DNA from: an uncultured Oscillospiraceae bacterium
GTDB lineage: Bacteria > Bacillota > Clostridia > Oscillospirales > Acutalibacteraceae
Direction of reading: 5' to 3'
Assembly (NCBI GenBank): GCA_900541905.1
Contig: UQLQ01000003.1
Coordinates: 62,001-126,000 of the forward strand
DNA: 64,000 nt
In this document: one piece after another, positions 1-9,285 of the stretch
How the letters are laid out: each line of letters begins with the position of its first letter
How positions within the stretch are numbered: the stretch's first letter is position 1
Made by a program: the position numbers and the translations under genes
Notes under the pieces: model-generated
What the model was told of the DNA's origin: nothing
Database searches by the model: none
The model's input: the letters and a program-made list of their open reading frames with translations, nothing else

Positions 1-398
1 TTCTGCCCATTCTCTTTAAAGGCCAGTTCCTCGTTGGACAGTTCTGCCGTAAAGGCGTTTCCGACCTTTCCCAGTTCAATGAGCGCACCCTTAAACCGGA
101 TGTATTCTTCCAAAAGCAGCTGGTTCGTAGAGACATTTTCCCTGATCTCATCTGTGATCGCCGTGAAATCCATCCGGATCTCCGTGCTGTTCTGGGTAAT
201 GCTGGTCTCGAAATCCTTCTGGATCGTCTCCAGTTCCGAGCGGGAAATAAATTCTTCCCGCACGGACATGTTGATCTGCTCCGAGGTTTTGGTGATCTCG
301 GAGTAGCATTCCCGGATGTTTTCCTCCAAGGAAGCAATGTCATCCTCATAGCCGGAGAAGTTCTGGAAGGTGGCCTGACAGCTGGTGATGAGCGCCAT
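1..398 (-). CDS. Phage tail fibre / tail-tip protein, partial
   Basis: The open frame starts at ATG 398, behind GGAGGTGATCGC, and runs off the window edge, so only the first 132 residues are seen. They begin MALITSCQATFQNFSGYEDD. The middle is polar and helical (DIASLEENIRECYSEI, SELETIQKDF), as in coiled-coil tail shafts. The end, with FTAELSNEELAFKENGQ, resembles the recurring unit found in distal tail proteins of Bacillota phages. It is the next gene after the Ig-like tail protein (14 bases between them), which fits a tail-tip or host-contact role. The family assignment is inference. Confidence 0.6.
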   Translation of the reverse strand, partial: MALITSCQATFQNFSGYEDDIASLEENIRECYSEITKTSEQINMSVREEFISRSELETIQKDFETSITQNSTEIRMDFTAITDEIRENVSTNQLLLEEYIRFKGALIELGKVGNAFTAELSNEELAFKENGQ

Positions 399-412
399 GC
401 GATCACCTCCAG

Positions 413-2227
413 TTAATTCGATACATCACACTGCAGCGTCAGGATGCTGTCGATGTCCGCAGCGGAAAGATAGATCACCTTCCCGGTCTTATCAAACTCT
501 GCCGCATGGCCGTCCTTGTCCTGCGCATACCATGTGTAGGTGAGAGACTGCTTTTCTGTAGCAGCCGCCCAAGCCGTGCCGGAATACTTCATCAGGGTCA
601 CCGTCTGCCCGGAGTGATTCACCTGATACCAGAAGTCCCCTTCCTTTGGATTGGACGGGGCTGTTTCCGAGATACTGCCAAGCAGGGGATCGACCTCCTT
701 CTGGTTGGTACGGACGATCACATAGGGCACCACACCGCCGAGATTGTTCTTGACCGTAAAGCCGCCGATGGAGAGCATCTCCGATACATAAGGATCGGAT
801 TTATCCTCCACCGTGATCACATCCTCATAGGTATTGCCCTTGTAGGTCATGGTGCATCGGTAGGACTGGATATTCACGATATCTGCCCCCGATACAGACA
901 GGGTAGAGGAAGTCTCGCCGCTGATATTCTCCCACGTTCCACCTGTGTATTTCGCCCACTGGTAGGTGGCTCCCGTGGTAATCTCCGAGGCTCCATCATA
1001 GCCAACTGCCGCCAGCGCAAGGCTTCCAGACTGGTTAACCACCACCGTGCCTTCCGGCGCATACACAGAGAACACAATCGCATTGGCACCGCTGGCTCCG
1101 TTGCTGCCCTTGTTGGATTTCGTCCATGCGAACTTCTTCACCACAGAAGCTCCGGAAATGGTAAAGGTCAGGTCAATCGTGCCGTTTAAGACCGCAGCCC
1201 CGCCAAGGGTCGCATTGGCGGCAAAGGTCAGCACCACCAATCCTGCCTTGGAAGCGGTCGCAGCGGTATTGCTTTTCACCGTCACCCCAGAGGGCAGCGT
1301 CCCTACTGTACAGCTGCAGGCTGTCTGGTTGATGCCTAAATATCCCATGAAGGGAATGGTCACCTCTGTGGCTGTTGCTACCAGACCTCCGGAAGTACAG
1401 GCGATGTTCTGAGCCTCGTTTCCAAGGATGACGGAAAGCCCGCCCGTTCCGGCCGCACCCGGTTCGCCCTGAGAGCCGTCATAGATCTTCGTGAGGGAAG
1501 TGGTATCATACACATCCGGGTCATCCGTAGCCAGCTTAATCTGGGCTACTCCGTTAAAGAACACCGCATGCTCTGGTTTCACTACCAAGGTGCCGCCGGA
1601 AATACTGGCGTTGTCCGGTGTGGTGGGATAATCCTTCCATGCCCCGGTACTGTCTTTGTACTGCCATGCCGTGATCGTCACACCCTGCACCTGTGCCGTC
1701 AGGGTAGCCTGCTTGGCCCCGACCAGAGAAGAATTGGAATCATACTTAAACACATAGGTGTCCGCTGACAGATAAGCCAGCTTGGCGTTCTGTGCGTTGC
1801 GGATCAGGGTATAAGTGATGTCGGCGGAGATGTTGACGGTATTCTTTGTCTCCGAGTCATAATAATTGATGTAACAGAGATAGGTAAGCATCCCGGATGC
1901 AGCCGCTGCCAGCTTATTGGCATTGACCGTCAGGACGCCTTTGGAAACGCTCTCCCCGGAGGTCAGAGCCGCTTCCGCTCCATTTCCTTCTTTCCGTTTC
2001 CACGAAATCGTAAGCCCCGATGCGTCCAGCGCCAGATTGGTCTGGTCAAGGAACACCACCGGGGTAAGGGTCAAAGGTGTGCTGGCCCAGTCCGGCGCAT
2101 AGGTATGGGGCAGCACGTTGGGATCTTCAATCTGCGACTTCGGCAGATTGGAAGTAATATAGGCCGACAGTTTCCTCTGGTCTGTGATATCCACAAAGGT
2201 CTGCTGGCTGGAAGTCAAAATTGCCAT
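413..2227 (-). CDS. Phage tail/baseplate protein with Ig-like domains
   Basis: 604 residues from ATG 2227, chosen because GGAGGAGACGAGT lies just before it; the open frame extends 20 codons further into the upstream gene. The sequence is rich in Thr, Ser, Ala and Gly and reads as serial beta-sandwich (Ig-like, BIG/I-set type) domains, for example the segment ATYQWAKYTGGTWENISG with its core Trp and a later YRCTMTYKG strand. A short collagen-like GSQGEPGAAG linker lies near residue 270. Such proteins decorate siphovirus tail tips and may bind host glycans. It sits between the prophage tail endopeptidase-type protein and a fibre-like gene. Confidence 0.7.
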   Translation of the reverse strand: MAILTSSQQTFVDITDQRKLSAYITSNLPKSQIEDPNVLPHTYAPDWASTPLTLTPVVFLDQTNLALDASGLTISWKRKEGNGAEAALTSGESVSKGVLTVNANKLAAAASGMLTYLCYINYYDSETKNTVNISADITYTLIRNAQNAKLAYLSADTYVFKYDSNSSLVGAKQATLTAQVQGVTITAWQYKDSTGAWKDYPTTPDNASISGGTLVVKPEHAVFFNGVAQIKLATDDPDVYDTTSLTKIYDGSQGEPGAAGTGGLSVILGNEAQNIACTSGGLVATATEVTIPFMGYLGINQTACSCTVGTLPSGVTVKSNTAATASKAGLVVLTFAANATLGGAAVLNGTIDLTFTISGASVVKKFAWTKSNKGSNGASGANAIVFSVYAPEGTVVVNQSGSLALAAVGYDGASEITTGATYQWAKYTGGTWENISGETSSTLSVSGADIVNIQSYRCTMTYKGNTYEDVITVEDKSDPYVSEMLSIGGFTVKNNLGGVVPYVIVRTNQKEVDPLLGSISETAPSNPKEGDFWYQVNHSGQTVTLMKYSGTAWAAATEKQSLTYTWYAQDKDGHAAEFDKTGKVIYLSAADIDSILTLQCDVSN

Positions 2228-2243
2228 ACTCGTCTCCTCCTGT

Positions 2244-3701
2244 TTAAATCGTGATTTCACAATAAAATGATGCGTTGTCTGTGACATCTTCTGTAGTTAC
2301 CATGATGGATTTCATGCCCGTATGGGAACTGTCCCAATCGGCATCAAGGTCTTCCCGTCCGGAATTCCGGTGCCACATAAAACTGCTGGCCGGAAGGGTA
2401 TCCGTGATTTCCTTATCCCACGAATACACCCGGCAGCGAAGGATGCTTTTCTGCCCCTTATCCCGGAAGATGTTCACACCGTCCACCACCAGTTCCGTCC
2501 GGTACATTTTTTGTGCATTGATCTGATCCACTTTTCCCGTAATCACCTCGATCTTGGAAGTCTGCCCCAGCAGGTCATCCTCAATGGAAGTGATGTTCTG
2601 GTCTTGCTTCGCAGACTGGGAAGTCAGCCGGACGCCTGCCGCCCCGATGGTGATGGTATTGCCGGAAGGGTCAAGATAATCCCGTGTCCGGCTGAGACAC
2701 AGGTATGTCCCGTCAATCCCGTGTGGCTTGGAAATACACCGGACATACATCCTTGACCGAATGTCCCCGATATCCGCACCCGTATCGGACTCATCCACGA
2801 TGGTCAGTTCCATGCTGGTGACGCCTTTGGCCAGTTCTGCGATCCGGGCCTTGGCTTTGCGCAGCAGGTTTCCCGCCAGTGTCACATCCTCCCAGACTTC
2901 GGTCGTCCAGATCCAGCCGATCTCTTTCACTGCTTCTTCATCGTACACGTAGTTTTTTCCATCGTTCACCGCTGTAATATCCAGCCGGGTGTCCGTCTCG
3001 GTTTCGTTGCCCTCCTCATCCGTCTCCGTCAGCTTCGCCCCCAGCGGGATCAGCGCCGTTACCCGCTCCGTGTGGTCACGGGTGATCTTCACATCCGTCA
3101 GGTTCTTGCCAAACTCCACGGTCTGCAGTGAACGGTCAGGGAAGTCCTCCAGATAATCCAGCACCTTCCCACTCTCGGTATAGCGCACCTGCAGGTAGCC
3201 GCCATGCGTTTTGATCAGCTTGTTCTGTATGGCATCCATCGTTACGGAGTAATCAGAATTGCTGTAGCTGATATAGTCGTTGTTATCCGTCACTGTGACA
3301 CTGCCAAGGGTGAACCGCTTTTTTTCTTCCACGGCTGCATTATGCACGGAGAGGAACTGCTCCAGCAGCCCACGGAGCGGCCCCTGATAGGAAAATGGTG
3401 GCTGCATGGTGTCCTTCAGATACGCAAGGCAGGACTCGCAGGTCCATGTGTGTGTATTATAAAAATCCGTCCCATCATCCAAGGCCCGCCCCTCAAATAC
3501 CGTAAGAGCATCCTTTTTGCAGACAATGGTCGAAGCCATCGGCTGAATCGCAGAAAGATAGGGATGGTTGAACGGAGCAGAGAGGGTCAGGCTGTCGATA
3601 TTCTCTGCATCCTCCTGCACCTTCGCCTCCGTAATGGAAAGCTGGGACAGGTGGGGATGGTAAAATAATTGCCCATCCACAAACACTCGAAACAAACTCA
3701 T
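2244..3701 (-). CDS. Phage tail protein (Tal / prophage endopeptidase tail family)
   Basis: 485 residues from ATG 3701. This ATG overlaps the stop of the upstream Dit-like gene (ATGA at 3698-3701), giving translational coupling. The N-terminus SLFRVFVDGQLFYHPHL and the following hub-like beta region match tail-associated lysin (Tal) / Prophage_tail proteins, which form the baseplate hub below the distal tail protein. Typical context is tape measure, Dit, Tal, fibres, exactly as found here. No clear peptidase catalytic set is visible, so it may be structural only. Confidence 0.75.
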   Translation of the reverse strand: MSLFRVFVDGQLFYHPHLSQLSITEAKVQEDAENIDSLTLSAPFNHPYLSAIQPMASTIVCKKDALTVFEGRALDDGTDFYNTHTWTCESCLAYLKDTMQPPFSYQGPLRGLLEQFLSVHNAAVEEKKRFTLGSVTVTDNNDYISYSNSDYSVTMDAIQNKLIKTHGGYLQVRYTESGKVLDYLEDFPDRSLQTVEFGKNLTDVKITRDHTERVTALIPLGAKLTETDEEGNETETDTRLDITAVNDGKNYVYDEEAVKEIGWIWTTEVWEDVTLAGNLLRKAKARIAELAKGVTSMELTIVDESDTGADIGDIRSRMYVRCISKPHGIDGTYLCLSRTRDYLDPSGNTITIGAAGVRLTSQSAKQDQNITSIEDDLLGQTSKIEVITGKVDQINAQKMYRTELVVDGVNIFRDKGQKSILRCRVYSWDKEITDTLPASSFMWHRNSGREDLDADWDSSHTGMKSIMVTTEDVTDNASFYCEITI

Positions 3702-4348
3702 AGGCGTCCCTCCCGGTACCGGAATGTGGTCGTGCCTTCTCCCGTAATGCTGACCGAGTTCTGCCCTTCCTGCAGTTCCAGTTCCGGGAACGTCCACATC
3801 CCGGCGCTGATGGATTTACGGAAGGTATCAGAGCCAACATTCCAACTCAGCGCCGTCTCCGCTGTCGTGGTAATCGTAGGAACAACCGGCATATAGTCAT
3901 TATTCAGGATCACTGTTCCGCCTCCGGTAATGGAAACTTCCGTTTCTTCCGTGTGATACCGATAGGAATCTCCGTCTGAGCAGGACAGCACTATCTGGCC
4001 CTTCCCCGTGAGGGGATCATAGGCCGGTTCCAGTTCCAAGGTACCCACAGCATACAGATCCGGCTCCTCACTTAAGATCACCTGACACATCTGTCCGGCA
4101 TAAAGATTGGCGAGAACATCTTTCCTCTGATTGAACTTCTCCCGGCTCCCCAGCATGGACAGGGTAATGCTAAAACTCCGGGGCTGGTAGGATACCCGTC
4201 CAAGTGCCTCGGTAAAACGGATCGGGGCATTGCGCCCCGGTACCACCACCGTATTGGTCTGCGACTGCGGCGTAGGAAAATCAATCTCCTCCCGGAGCCA
4301 GCCCATCGCATACATCCAACAGTCATTGATTTTCACATCTGCCCTCAT
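3698..4348 (-). CDS. Distal tail protein (Dit / Sipho_tail family)
   Basis: 216 residues. ATG 4348 overlaps the tape-measure stop (ATGA at 4345-4348). The N-terminus describes a planar ring protein (INDCWMYAMGWLREEIDFP, then a beta-rich RFTEALGRVSYQPRSFSI stretch) and the C-terminal half is a galectin-like beta fold, as in Dit of SPP1-like siphophages. Dit forms the hexameric hub joining the tail tube to the tail tip. Position between tape measure and Tal supports the call. Confidence 0.75.
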   Translation of the reverse strand: MRADVKINDCWMYAMGWLREEIDFPTPQSQTNTVVVPGRNAPIRFTEALGRVSYQPRSFSITLSMLGSREKFNQRKDVLANLYAGQMCQVILSEEPDLYAVGTLELEPAYDPLTGKGQIVLSCSDGDSYRYHTEETEVSITGGGTVILNNDYMPVVPTITTTAETALSWNVGSDTFRKSISAGMWTFPELELQEGQNSVSITGEGTTTFRYREGRL

Positions 4349-7335
4349 AGGCTCAGCCTCCTTTGCAGTTTCTGTGTTTTCCCAAGGCCGCTGTCAATGG
4401 CAGGGAGCAAGTGTCCTACCAGCGTCCCGTCATCCAGATACAGTCCCTTGCAGCTATTTTCCGCAATGATCGCCAGATACTTCTCCATTGCGCTGGTATT
4501 CATTCTGCTGGACAAAATATTTTCCAGCTGATTATAAAATCCCTTCAGCGGAAGCACCGCCTCCCGGCCAGCCTCACCGCCCGCCATCATGCTGCTGCCG
4601 TTCATGCCAAAGATGGTCGGTTTCGTTAGGATACCGCCTTCCTTATACCAGTCAATCGACAGGTGAGGAACGCTCGGCGGGGCAAGGGAGAGCTTACCCG
4701 TAATCTTGAAATGGGGCAGCTTGATCTTCGGCAGTTCCAGCTTCATGCCGGAGAAGAAGCCGCTGATCTTGTCCACGATCCCTTTGATCGTATTCTTTGC
4801 CGCTTCAATCGGCTTCGTGATGGCGGTCTTAATCCCATTCCATACCGTGGTGGCGGTACTTTTGATCCCGTTGAATACGGAAGTCACGGTACTCTTCACC
4901 GCATTAAACACACTGGAAACCTTGCTCTTGATGCCATCGACCACTGTGGAGATCACAGATTTGATCCCGTTCCACACCGTAGAAGCCACCGACTTAATCG
5001 CATTAAAGGCAGAGGTCACGGTATTTTTGATGGCGTTCACCACTACGGATACCTTACTACTGATGGCGTCCCAGATCGAACTGATGACGTTACGGATCGC
5101 TCCCATGATGCTGGAGATCACACCGGAGATAGCCGATAATACGAAACTGACGGTATCCTTGATCCCGTTCCAAACGGAAGTAACGATATCTTTGCAGTTC
5201 TCCCAGATAAAGCGGAACGGCAGCGTGATGATGTCCACGGCACCTTGGATAATCGAGCCAAGCAGCATCACGGCAGTCTGCACTACATTGCAGATGCCGT
5301 TCCAGACGTTCTGCAGGTGCGTCCATAAGTATGAGAACCACGTTTTCACGCTCTCGATCATGGTGCCGATCCCGGTGCAGATGGTATTCCACAGGTTTCC
5401 AAACCACTCCGTAATGGCTCCCCAGTTTTGGATGATGGCGATAATCCCGGCAATGGCCGCCGCTACCGCCGCAATCACGGCGATGATCGGCAGGAGGGAG
5501 ATATTCAACGCGCCTACGGAAACCGCCAAAGCCGCAATGACCGGAGTCAGTGCCGTGAAAGCTGCAAGCAGAACGCCAAGGATGATGATAAAGTTCTGCA
5601 CCGGCCCCGGCAGCTGCTGGAACCAGTTGCTTACCGTCTGGATCACCGCAACCAGCGGAGGAAGGATTGTATTGGCGATCTCAGCCAACTTCTCTCCCAG
5701 AGGAACAAGGGATTGCTGCAGCTTCCGGGTGTTGGATTCCATCTCCTGCATAGGCGTGGTCGTTGCATCGAACAAGCCCTGTGCGGAACCTTTCACACTG
5801 TCATAAGTACTTCCCACCGAAGTCAGGGAAGTGATGAATTTCAGATTCCCATCCTCGGCCATCGTTCCAAAAGCAAGAGCTGCAAGGTTTAAGGCTTCCT
5901 GCTGGTTTGTACATCCGGCAATATCTGCCACGATGGAGTCAATCACCTGTTTTTGCGTAGCGCCGCCATTCTGCCAAGAGGTAAACAATTCCTGTGTCTT
6001 TGTGGAGAACATCCCGATGGACTCCCCAATCGTGCCATCCACCAGACGGGTGGTGACCTCATTGATGGCATCGTTGACCTTGTCGAGGTTATATGCGCCG
6101 TTCTTCAGGCCGTTATCCAGCAGCTGGAAATACTCCGAGGCAGAATAGCCTGCCTGTGCGAATTTACCTGCATACTCGGAGAGGTTATCGCCCAGCTCAT
6201 TGGTCTTATCCAAACCGTTCTGGGTGCCCACCACGATGTAGTCCATGGCCTCCTGGGCGGTCAGGCCGTACTGCTGCATGAGGGAATTGACGCCCCGGAG
6301 AGTTTCATTCATGTCAATACCGTACAGTTCCTCCAGCGTAATCGCCTGCTGGGTAAGGTTGGTCAGATCGGTTTCGCTCAAATCCCCAAGGTTCTTTTTT
6401 ACCATGAGGACAGCATTAGCCACGGCATCCATGCTTTCCCCAACACCAGAAGAATACACATTTTTTATAACAGCAGCGGATTGTTCAGCAGCCTCACCCG
6501 TCTCGCCAAAGTAGGCGTTCACCTTGGTCACGGCGTTCTCGGTATCCGTATAGGCATCCAGCGCCTTATCCCCGATCTCCTGGATCTTATCGCCCACGGC
6601 AGACAGCTGATCCGCCGCCTGCATCAGCGCAGCGCCTTTCGTGTTCTCCGCAATCTGACCTACGTCATCCGCTGTATTTTCCGCAGCGTCTCCAGCCTCT
6701 TTCAGCTGCTGGATCAAGTTTTGGATCGCCTGCCCATCATCCACGGTATCCAGAGCATCCGTCAGCTGGCGGATATCTGCTTTGCCGCCTGTGGCAGACT
6801 TCCCGATCTTCTCAAGGGCCGTCCGCAACTGATCAGAATTGGCAGTCCCACTTTTTATAGCCGAGGTCAGCCGGGTACCAAGGACATCCGCATAATCATC
6901 GACTTGCGTCCCAGTAGCAGCGAACAGCTTTTCTAATCGTGCTGTGTTCAGAGAAAGGCTATCCTGCTCTGCCTGTAGATTGGAAAGATCAGCTTTATAT
7001 TTATTCAGCTTTCCACGGGTTTCCTCAATCTCCCGCTGAAATGCCTGATACTTATCCGCCCCAATATCCCCACGAGCAAAGGCTGCGGCCACCTGTTCCT
7101 GTGCAGCTTCCAGAGCCGACAGCTTTTCTTCCGTCTGGCTGACTGCCTGGGCCAGCAGTTCCTGCTTCTGTGCCACCAGCACCGTATTAGAAGGATCGAG
7201 TTTCAGGAGACGGTTCACATCATTTAAGGCAGACTGCGTTTTCGTGATGGAAGAATTGACGTTCTTTAGGGCTTTATCAAGACCAGTGGTATCACCGCCA
7301 ATCTCCACCGTAATGCCTTTAATCCGGTTCGCCAC
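4345..7335 (-). CDS. Phage tape measure protein
   Basis: About 996 residues. The start is taken as GTG 7335, eight bases after AAGGAGG; another in-frame GTG at 7344 sits inside that ribosome binding site. Residues 1-140 are coiled coil (MTKTQSAL-type and LEAAQEQVAAAF segments). A membrane-like stretch lies around 590-660 (FIIILGVLLAAFTALTPVIA and LLPIIAVIAAVAAAIAGIIA). Residues about 700-880 repeat an 11-residue amphipathic unit of the type VWNGIKS / VFNAVKS many times. The protein sets tail length and is ejected with DNA. Translation follows the tail chaperone pair, as expected. Confidence 0.9.
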   Translation of the reverse strand: MANRIKGITVEIGGDTTGLDKALKNVNSSITKTQSALNDVNRLLKLDPSNTVLVAQKQELLAQAVSQTEEKLSALEAAQEQVAAAFARGDIGADKYQAFQREIEETRGKLNKYKADLSNLQAEQDSLSLNTARLEKLFAATGTQVDDYADVLGTRLTSAIKSGTANSDQLRTALEKIGKSATGGKADIRQLTDALDTVDDGQAIQNLIQQLKEAGDAAENTADDVGQIAENTKGAALMQAADQLSAVGDKIQEIGDKALDAYTDTENAVTKVNAYFGETGEAAEQSAAVIKNVYSSGVGESMDAVANAVLMVKKNLGDLSETDLTNLTQQAITLEELYGIDMNETLRGVNSLMQQYGLTAQEAMDYIVVGTQNGLDKTNELGDNLSEYAGKFAQAGYSASEYFQLLDNGLKNGAYNLDKVNDAINEVTTRLVDGTIGESIGMFSTKTQELFTSWQNGGATQKQVIDSIVADIAGCTNQQEALNLAALAFGTMAEDGNLKFITSLTSVGSTYDSVKGSAQGLFDATTTPMQEMESNTRKLQQSLVPLGEKLAEIANTILPPLVAVIQTVSNWFQQLPGPVQNFIIILGVLLAAFTALTPVIAALAVSVGALNISLLPIIAVIAAVAAAIAGIIAIIQNWGAITEWFGNLWNTICTGIGTMIESVKTWFSYLWTHLQNVWNGICNVVQTAVMLLGSIIQGAVDIITLPFRFIWENCKDIVTSVWNGIKDTVSFVLSAISGVISSIMGAIRNVISSIWDAISSKVSVVVNAIKNTVTSAFNAIKSVASTVWNGIKSVISTVVDGIKSKVSSVFNAVKSTVTSVFNGIKSTATTVWNGIKTAITKPIEAAKNTIKGIVDKISGFFSGMKLELPKIKLPHFKITGKLSLAPPSVPHLSIDWYKEGGILTKPTIFGMNGSSMMAGGEAGREAVLPLKGFYNQLENILSSRMNTSAMEKYLAIIAENSCKGLYLDDGTLVGHLLPAIDSGLGKTQKLQRRLSL

Positions 7336-7443
7336 AACCCTCACCTCCTTAAAAATGGGCGTAAAAAATGCCCGGATGTCCTCCGAGCATGAAAAAAGCA
7401 GCGATTATTGCTAACCGATGCTATCCATATAAATCAATGCATC

Positions 7444-7979
7444 TTAAAACTTGTCGAAGTCCTCTTGAGTGGCAAGTCTCTTATATTTCACGCCGTCATT
7501 GGATTTTTCCGTCCACATATCCAGAACCAGCCCAATCGTAAGCAGATCCAGATCCCGGATGGAAATCCCCAGTTCCACACTCCGCAGAAGGAACAGCGGC
7601 GTGGTCATTTCCCGCTCACTTCTGCCAATCTTTTTTTTGACGTCACATCCGTCACAAGGTTCTCACCCCACAGTTCCAAAACCTGTGGCAGTACCTCATA
7701 AATGGAGAACATATCAAACTGATCCAGCCAGTCCTCAATCTTTGCCGGAATGCTGTTATCGGCATGATAGGCCATCACATAGGCCACGTTCTCAAAAATC
7801 TCCAGATCCTCAATCTGCAATTCCTCACCGTTTTCCGTCTTACCCTTATAGGATTTTTCCAGCTTGGACAGGTCCTTGAAAATATCCCTCTTGAACTTTG
7901 CCCGGTACAGGCGGGGGATCGTGGCAGAGGAACGGAAGGGCACCTTTTTCCCGCTGATTTCTATCTCACGCTTAATCAT
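7444..7979 (-). CDS. Tail assembly chaperone, frameshifted form (gpGT-like)
   Basis: This longer product is made if ribosomes slip -1 on eight A residues (7631-7638 on the minus strand) near the end of the gpG-like frame. In the zero frame the codons are TCA AAA AAA AGA; after slippage the reading is AAG ATT GGC and continues for about 60 codons to TAA at 7446-7444. The new frame encodes GIRDL-type residues such as SIRDLDLLTIGLVLDMW, a typical gpT tail. Codon phase was checked: the stop lies in the -1 frame. gpG/gpGT pairs chaperone tape measure assembly in siphoviruses. Confidence 0.75.
7605..7979 (-). CDS. Tail assembly chaperone (gpG-like)
   Basis: 124 residues from ATG 7979, overlapping the tail tube stop by ATGA (7976-7979). 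The sequence has acidic and aromatic content (FENVAYVMAYHADNSIPAKI) typical of the small protein between major tail protein and tape measure. It ends soon after the poly-A slippery site that allows the longer gpGT-like form. Function: helps polymerise tail tube around the tape measure and is absent from virions in known systems. Confidence 0.8.
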   Translation of the reverse strand: MIKREIEISGKKVPFRSSATIPRLYRAKFKRDIFKDLSKLEKSYKGKTENGEELQIEDLEIFENVAYVMAYHADNSIPAKIEDWLDQFDMFSIYEVLPQVLELWGENLVTDVTSKKRLAEVSGK

Positions 7980-8584
7980 ACGCTTTCATCCTCTCCACTT
8001 ATTTCTTCTGGTTCTTCTTCAGTTGGTGTGTACACTGCTTTATACCAATTCGTATAAGTACCGGAGTCTGTCGTGTCACCAGTACGCGCCTTGACCAGCC
8101 CATCGGAACGTGGATCAGCCGTAATCGACAAAGTCTCCGTGCCCGGTTCAATCGTATCTTCCTTCGTCTCCGATTCGATGGACGGGCGGGAGGCAGAACA
8201 GTTATACAGCACATGACGGATGGCATTCACATCACCATCAAATTCAAAGAGCAGGGCAAATTTCACGCTCTCACCGACGCCGCTGTTTTCTACCAGCACG
8301 CCTTTTGCATCCAGTTTTTCCTGCAGGATCTCCGTGCGGAACCACTCCGGGATCAGGGCAATCTCCAAATCGCCGCTGTAACCGTTGTTGGTCACACTAC
8401 GGAAGTAAACGATTCCGTCCGCATAGAACGGGCTGGTTTCACCCTCCGCATCCAAGCTGATACTCACTGCACCGGGAATTGCCTTTGGCTCCGCATACGA
8501 AAAGGTAGTCGTACCATCGGAATCCGTCTCGGTCAGTTTCGCAGCATGGACATTTTTCAAGTTATACTTCACCTTGTTTCCCAT
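7976..8584 (-). CDS. Phage major tail (tube) protein, phi13 type
   Basis: 202 residues from ATG 8584 (GNKVKYNLKNVHAAKL). The upstream in-frame ATG at 8593 lies only one base from GGAGG, so the second is preferred. The beta-rich body with SISLDAEGETSPFYADGIVY and the segment SGDLEIALIPEWF is characteristic of phi13-family tail tube proteins. The C-terminus (ITADPRSDGLVKARTGD) resembles an added surface strand. It lies between the head-tail completion genes and the tail chaperones, the standard place. Confidence 0.85.
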   Translation of the reverse strand: MGNKVKYNLKNVHAAKLTETDSDGTTTFSYAEPKAIPGAVSISLDAEGETSPFYADGIVYFRSVTNNGYSGDLEIALIPEWFRTEILQEKLDAKGVLVENSGVGESVKFALLFEFDGDVNAIRHVLYNCSASRPSIESETKEDTIEPGTETLSITADPRSDGLVKARTGDTTDSGTYTNWYKAVYTPTEEEPEEISGEDESV

Positions 8585-8589
8585 GAAAA

Positions 8590-8907
8590 TCATACCTCCA
8601 TTTCAAATGAGTAGAGGACTTCATAGAGTTTTTCGCTCTCGATCCAGACCTCTGTTTTGTCATAAAAAATACCGTGCGTATCCAGCACGGTTTCCAGCTT
8701 CTGCTCGACAGACAAATCTTTGCTGTCTGTGTACAGTTCGATATTCACACTGCTGACCTTCAGATAAACCTTCCCATCTGCGGAAAAGTTATCGCTCTGG
8801 GGCAGAAGGTAGCAAATGAACGGAGGATCAGGGGATTCCCCTTCCGCAAAATGGTCATAAGCAAAAGGGATGCCCGTTTCCTCTAAAAGTCTTATCAAAT
8901 CATCCAT
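8590..8907 (-). CDS. Tail completion / terminator-like protein
   Basis: 105 residues. Small acidic protein (MDDLIRLLEETGIPFAYDHF) located between the HK97 gp10-like gene (8-base overlap) and the tail tube gene. In HK97-like modules this slot encodes the tail terminator or minor tail completion protein. The assignment is by gene order and size; sequence motifs alone are weak. Confidence 0.65.
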   Translation of the reverse strand: MDDLIRLLEETGIPFAYDHFAEGESPDPPFICYLLPQSDNFSADGKVYLKVSSVNIELYTDSKDLSVEQKLETVLDTHGIFYDKTEVWIESEKLYEVLYSFEMEV

Positions 8908-9283
8908 TCGTCAGGCTCCTCTCAATTTCACGCTCCAGCTGTTCAATTCCAGCCTCTTCTGCAGCAGCGATATGGGGCCTTGCTGCAACCCGGCCGCCAC
9001 TGCGCTTCGCATGACCATACTCCAGCAGATGAGCAAGCTGATACCGGTTCCGGGAATGCACGGTTACCTGCAGGGCATTGGAATTTTCCTTTGTAGTCTT
9101 CATGGTCCAGCTTTTGGCATAGTCCCCGGTATCTCTTGGTGCGCTGGCTTCAATATCCTTCCGGACAGTTGCCGCCGCTTTCTTTACCGCGGATTTCATA
9201 TCTTCTGCGGCCAGATCTGCATATTCTTCCAATTCCTCCATCACCGCTGCAGAAAGTTGGCTGATTGGAATTCCTCTACCCAT
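8900..9283 (-). CDS. HK97 gp10-family head-tail protein
   Basis: 127 residues. The central part (SAPRDTGDYAKSWTMKTTKE) carries the 'APRDTG-L/Y-..S' signature of the HK97 gp10 family and is followed by the usual YQLAHLLEYGHAKR with the conserved LEYGH. These proteins act in neck or tail joining. It sits between the head closure gene (2 bases away) and the tail completion gene. Confidence 0.85.
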   Translation of the reverse strand: MGRGIPISQLSAAVMEELEEYADLAAEDMKSAVKKAAATVRKDIEASAPRDTGDYAKSWTMKTTKENSNALQVTVHSRNRYQLAHLLEYGHAKRSGGRVAARPHIAAAEEAGIEQLEREIERSLTNG

Positions 9284-9285
9284 CG

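Noticed and set aside
506..1189. 227-codon plus-strand frame opposite the Ig-like tail protein
   Set aside because: Antisense shadow without ribosome site or known motif.
4780..5060. Repeats in the tape measure gene as a possible CRISPR or tandem DNA repeat
   Set aside because: The repeat is at protein level (VWNGIKS-type units) and imperfect in DNA; spacers are not unique non-coding sequence.
4663..6936. Several long plus-strand open frames opposite the tape measure gene
   Set aside because: Shadows of the repeated GC-rich codons of the tape measure protein; no start signals.
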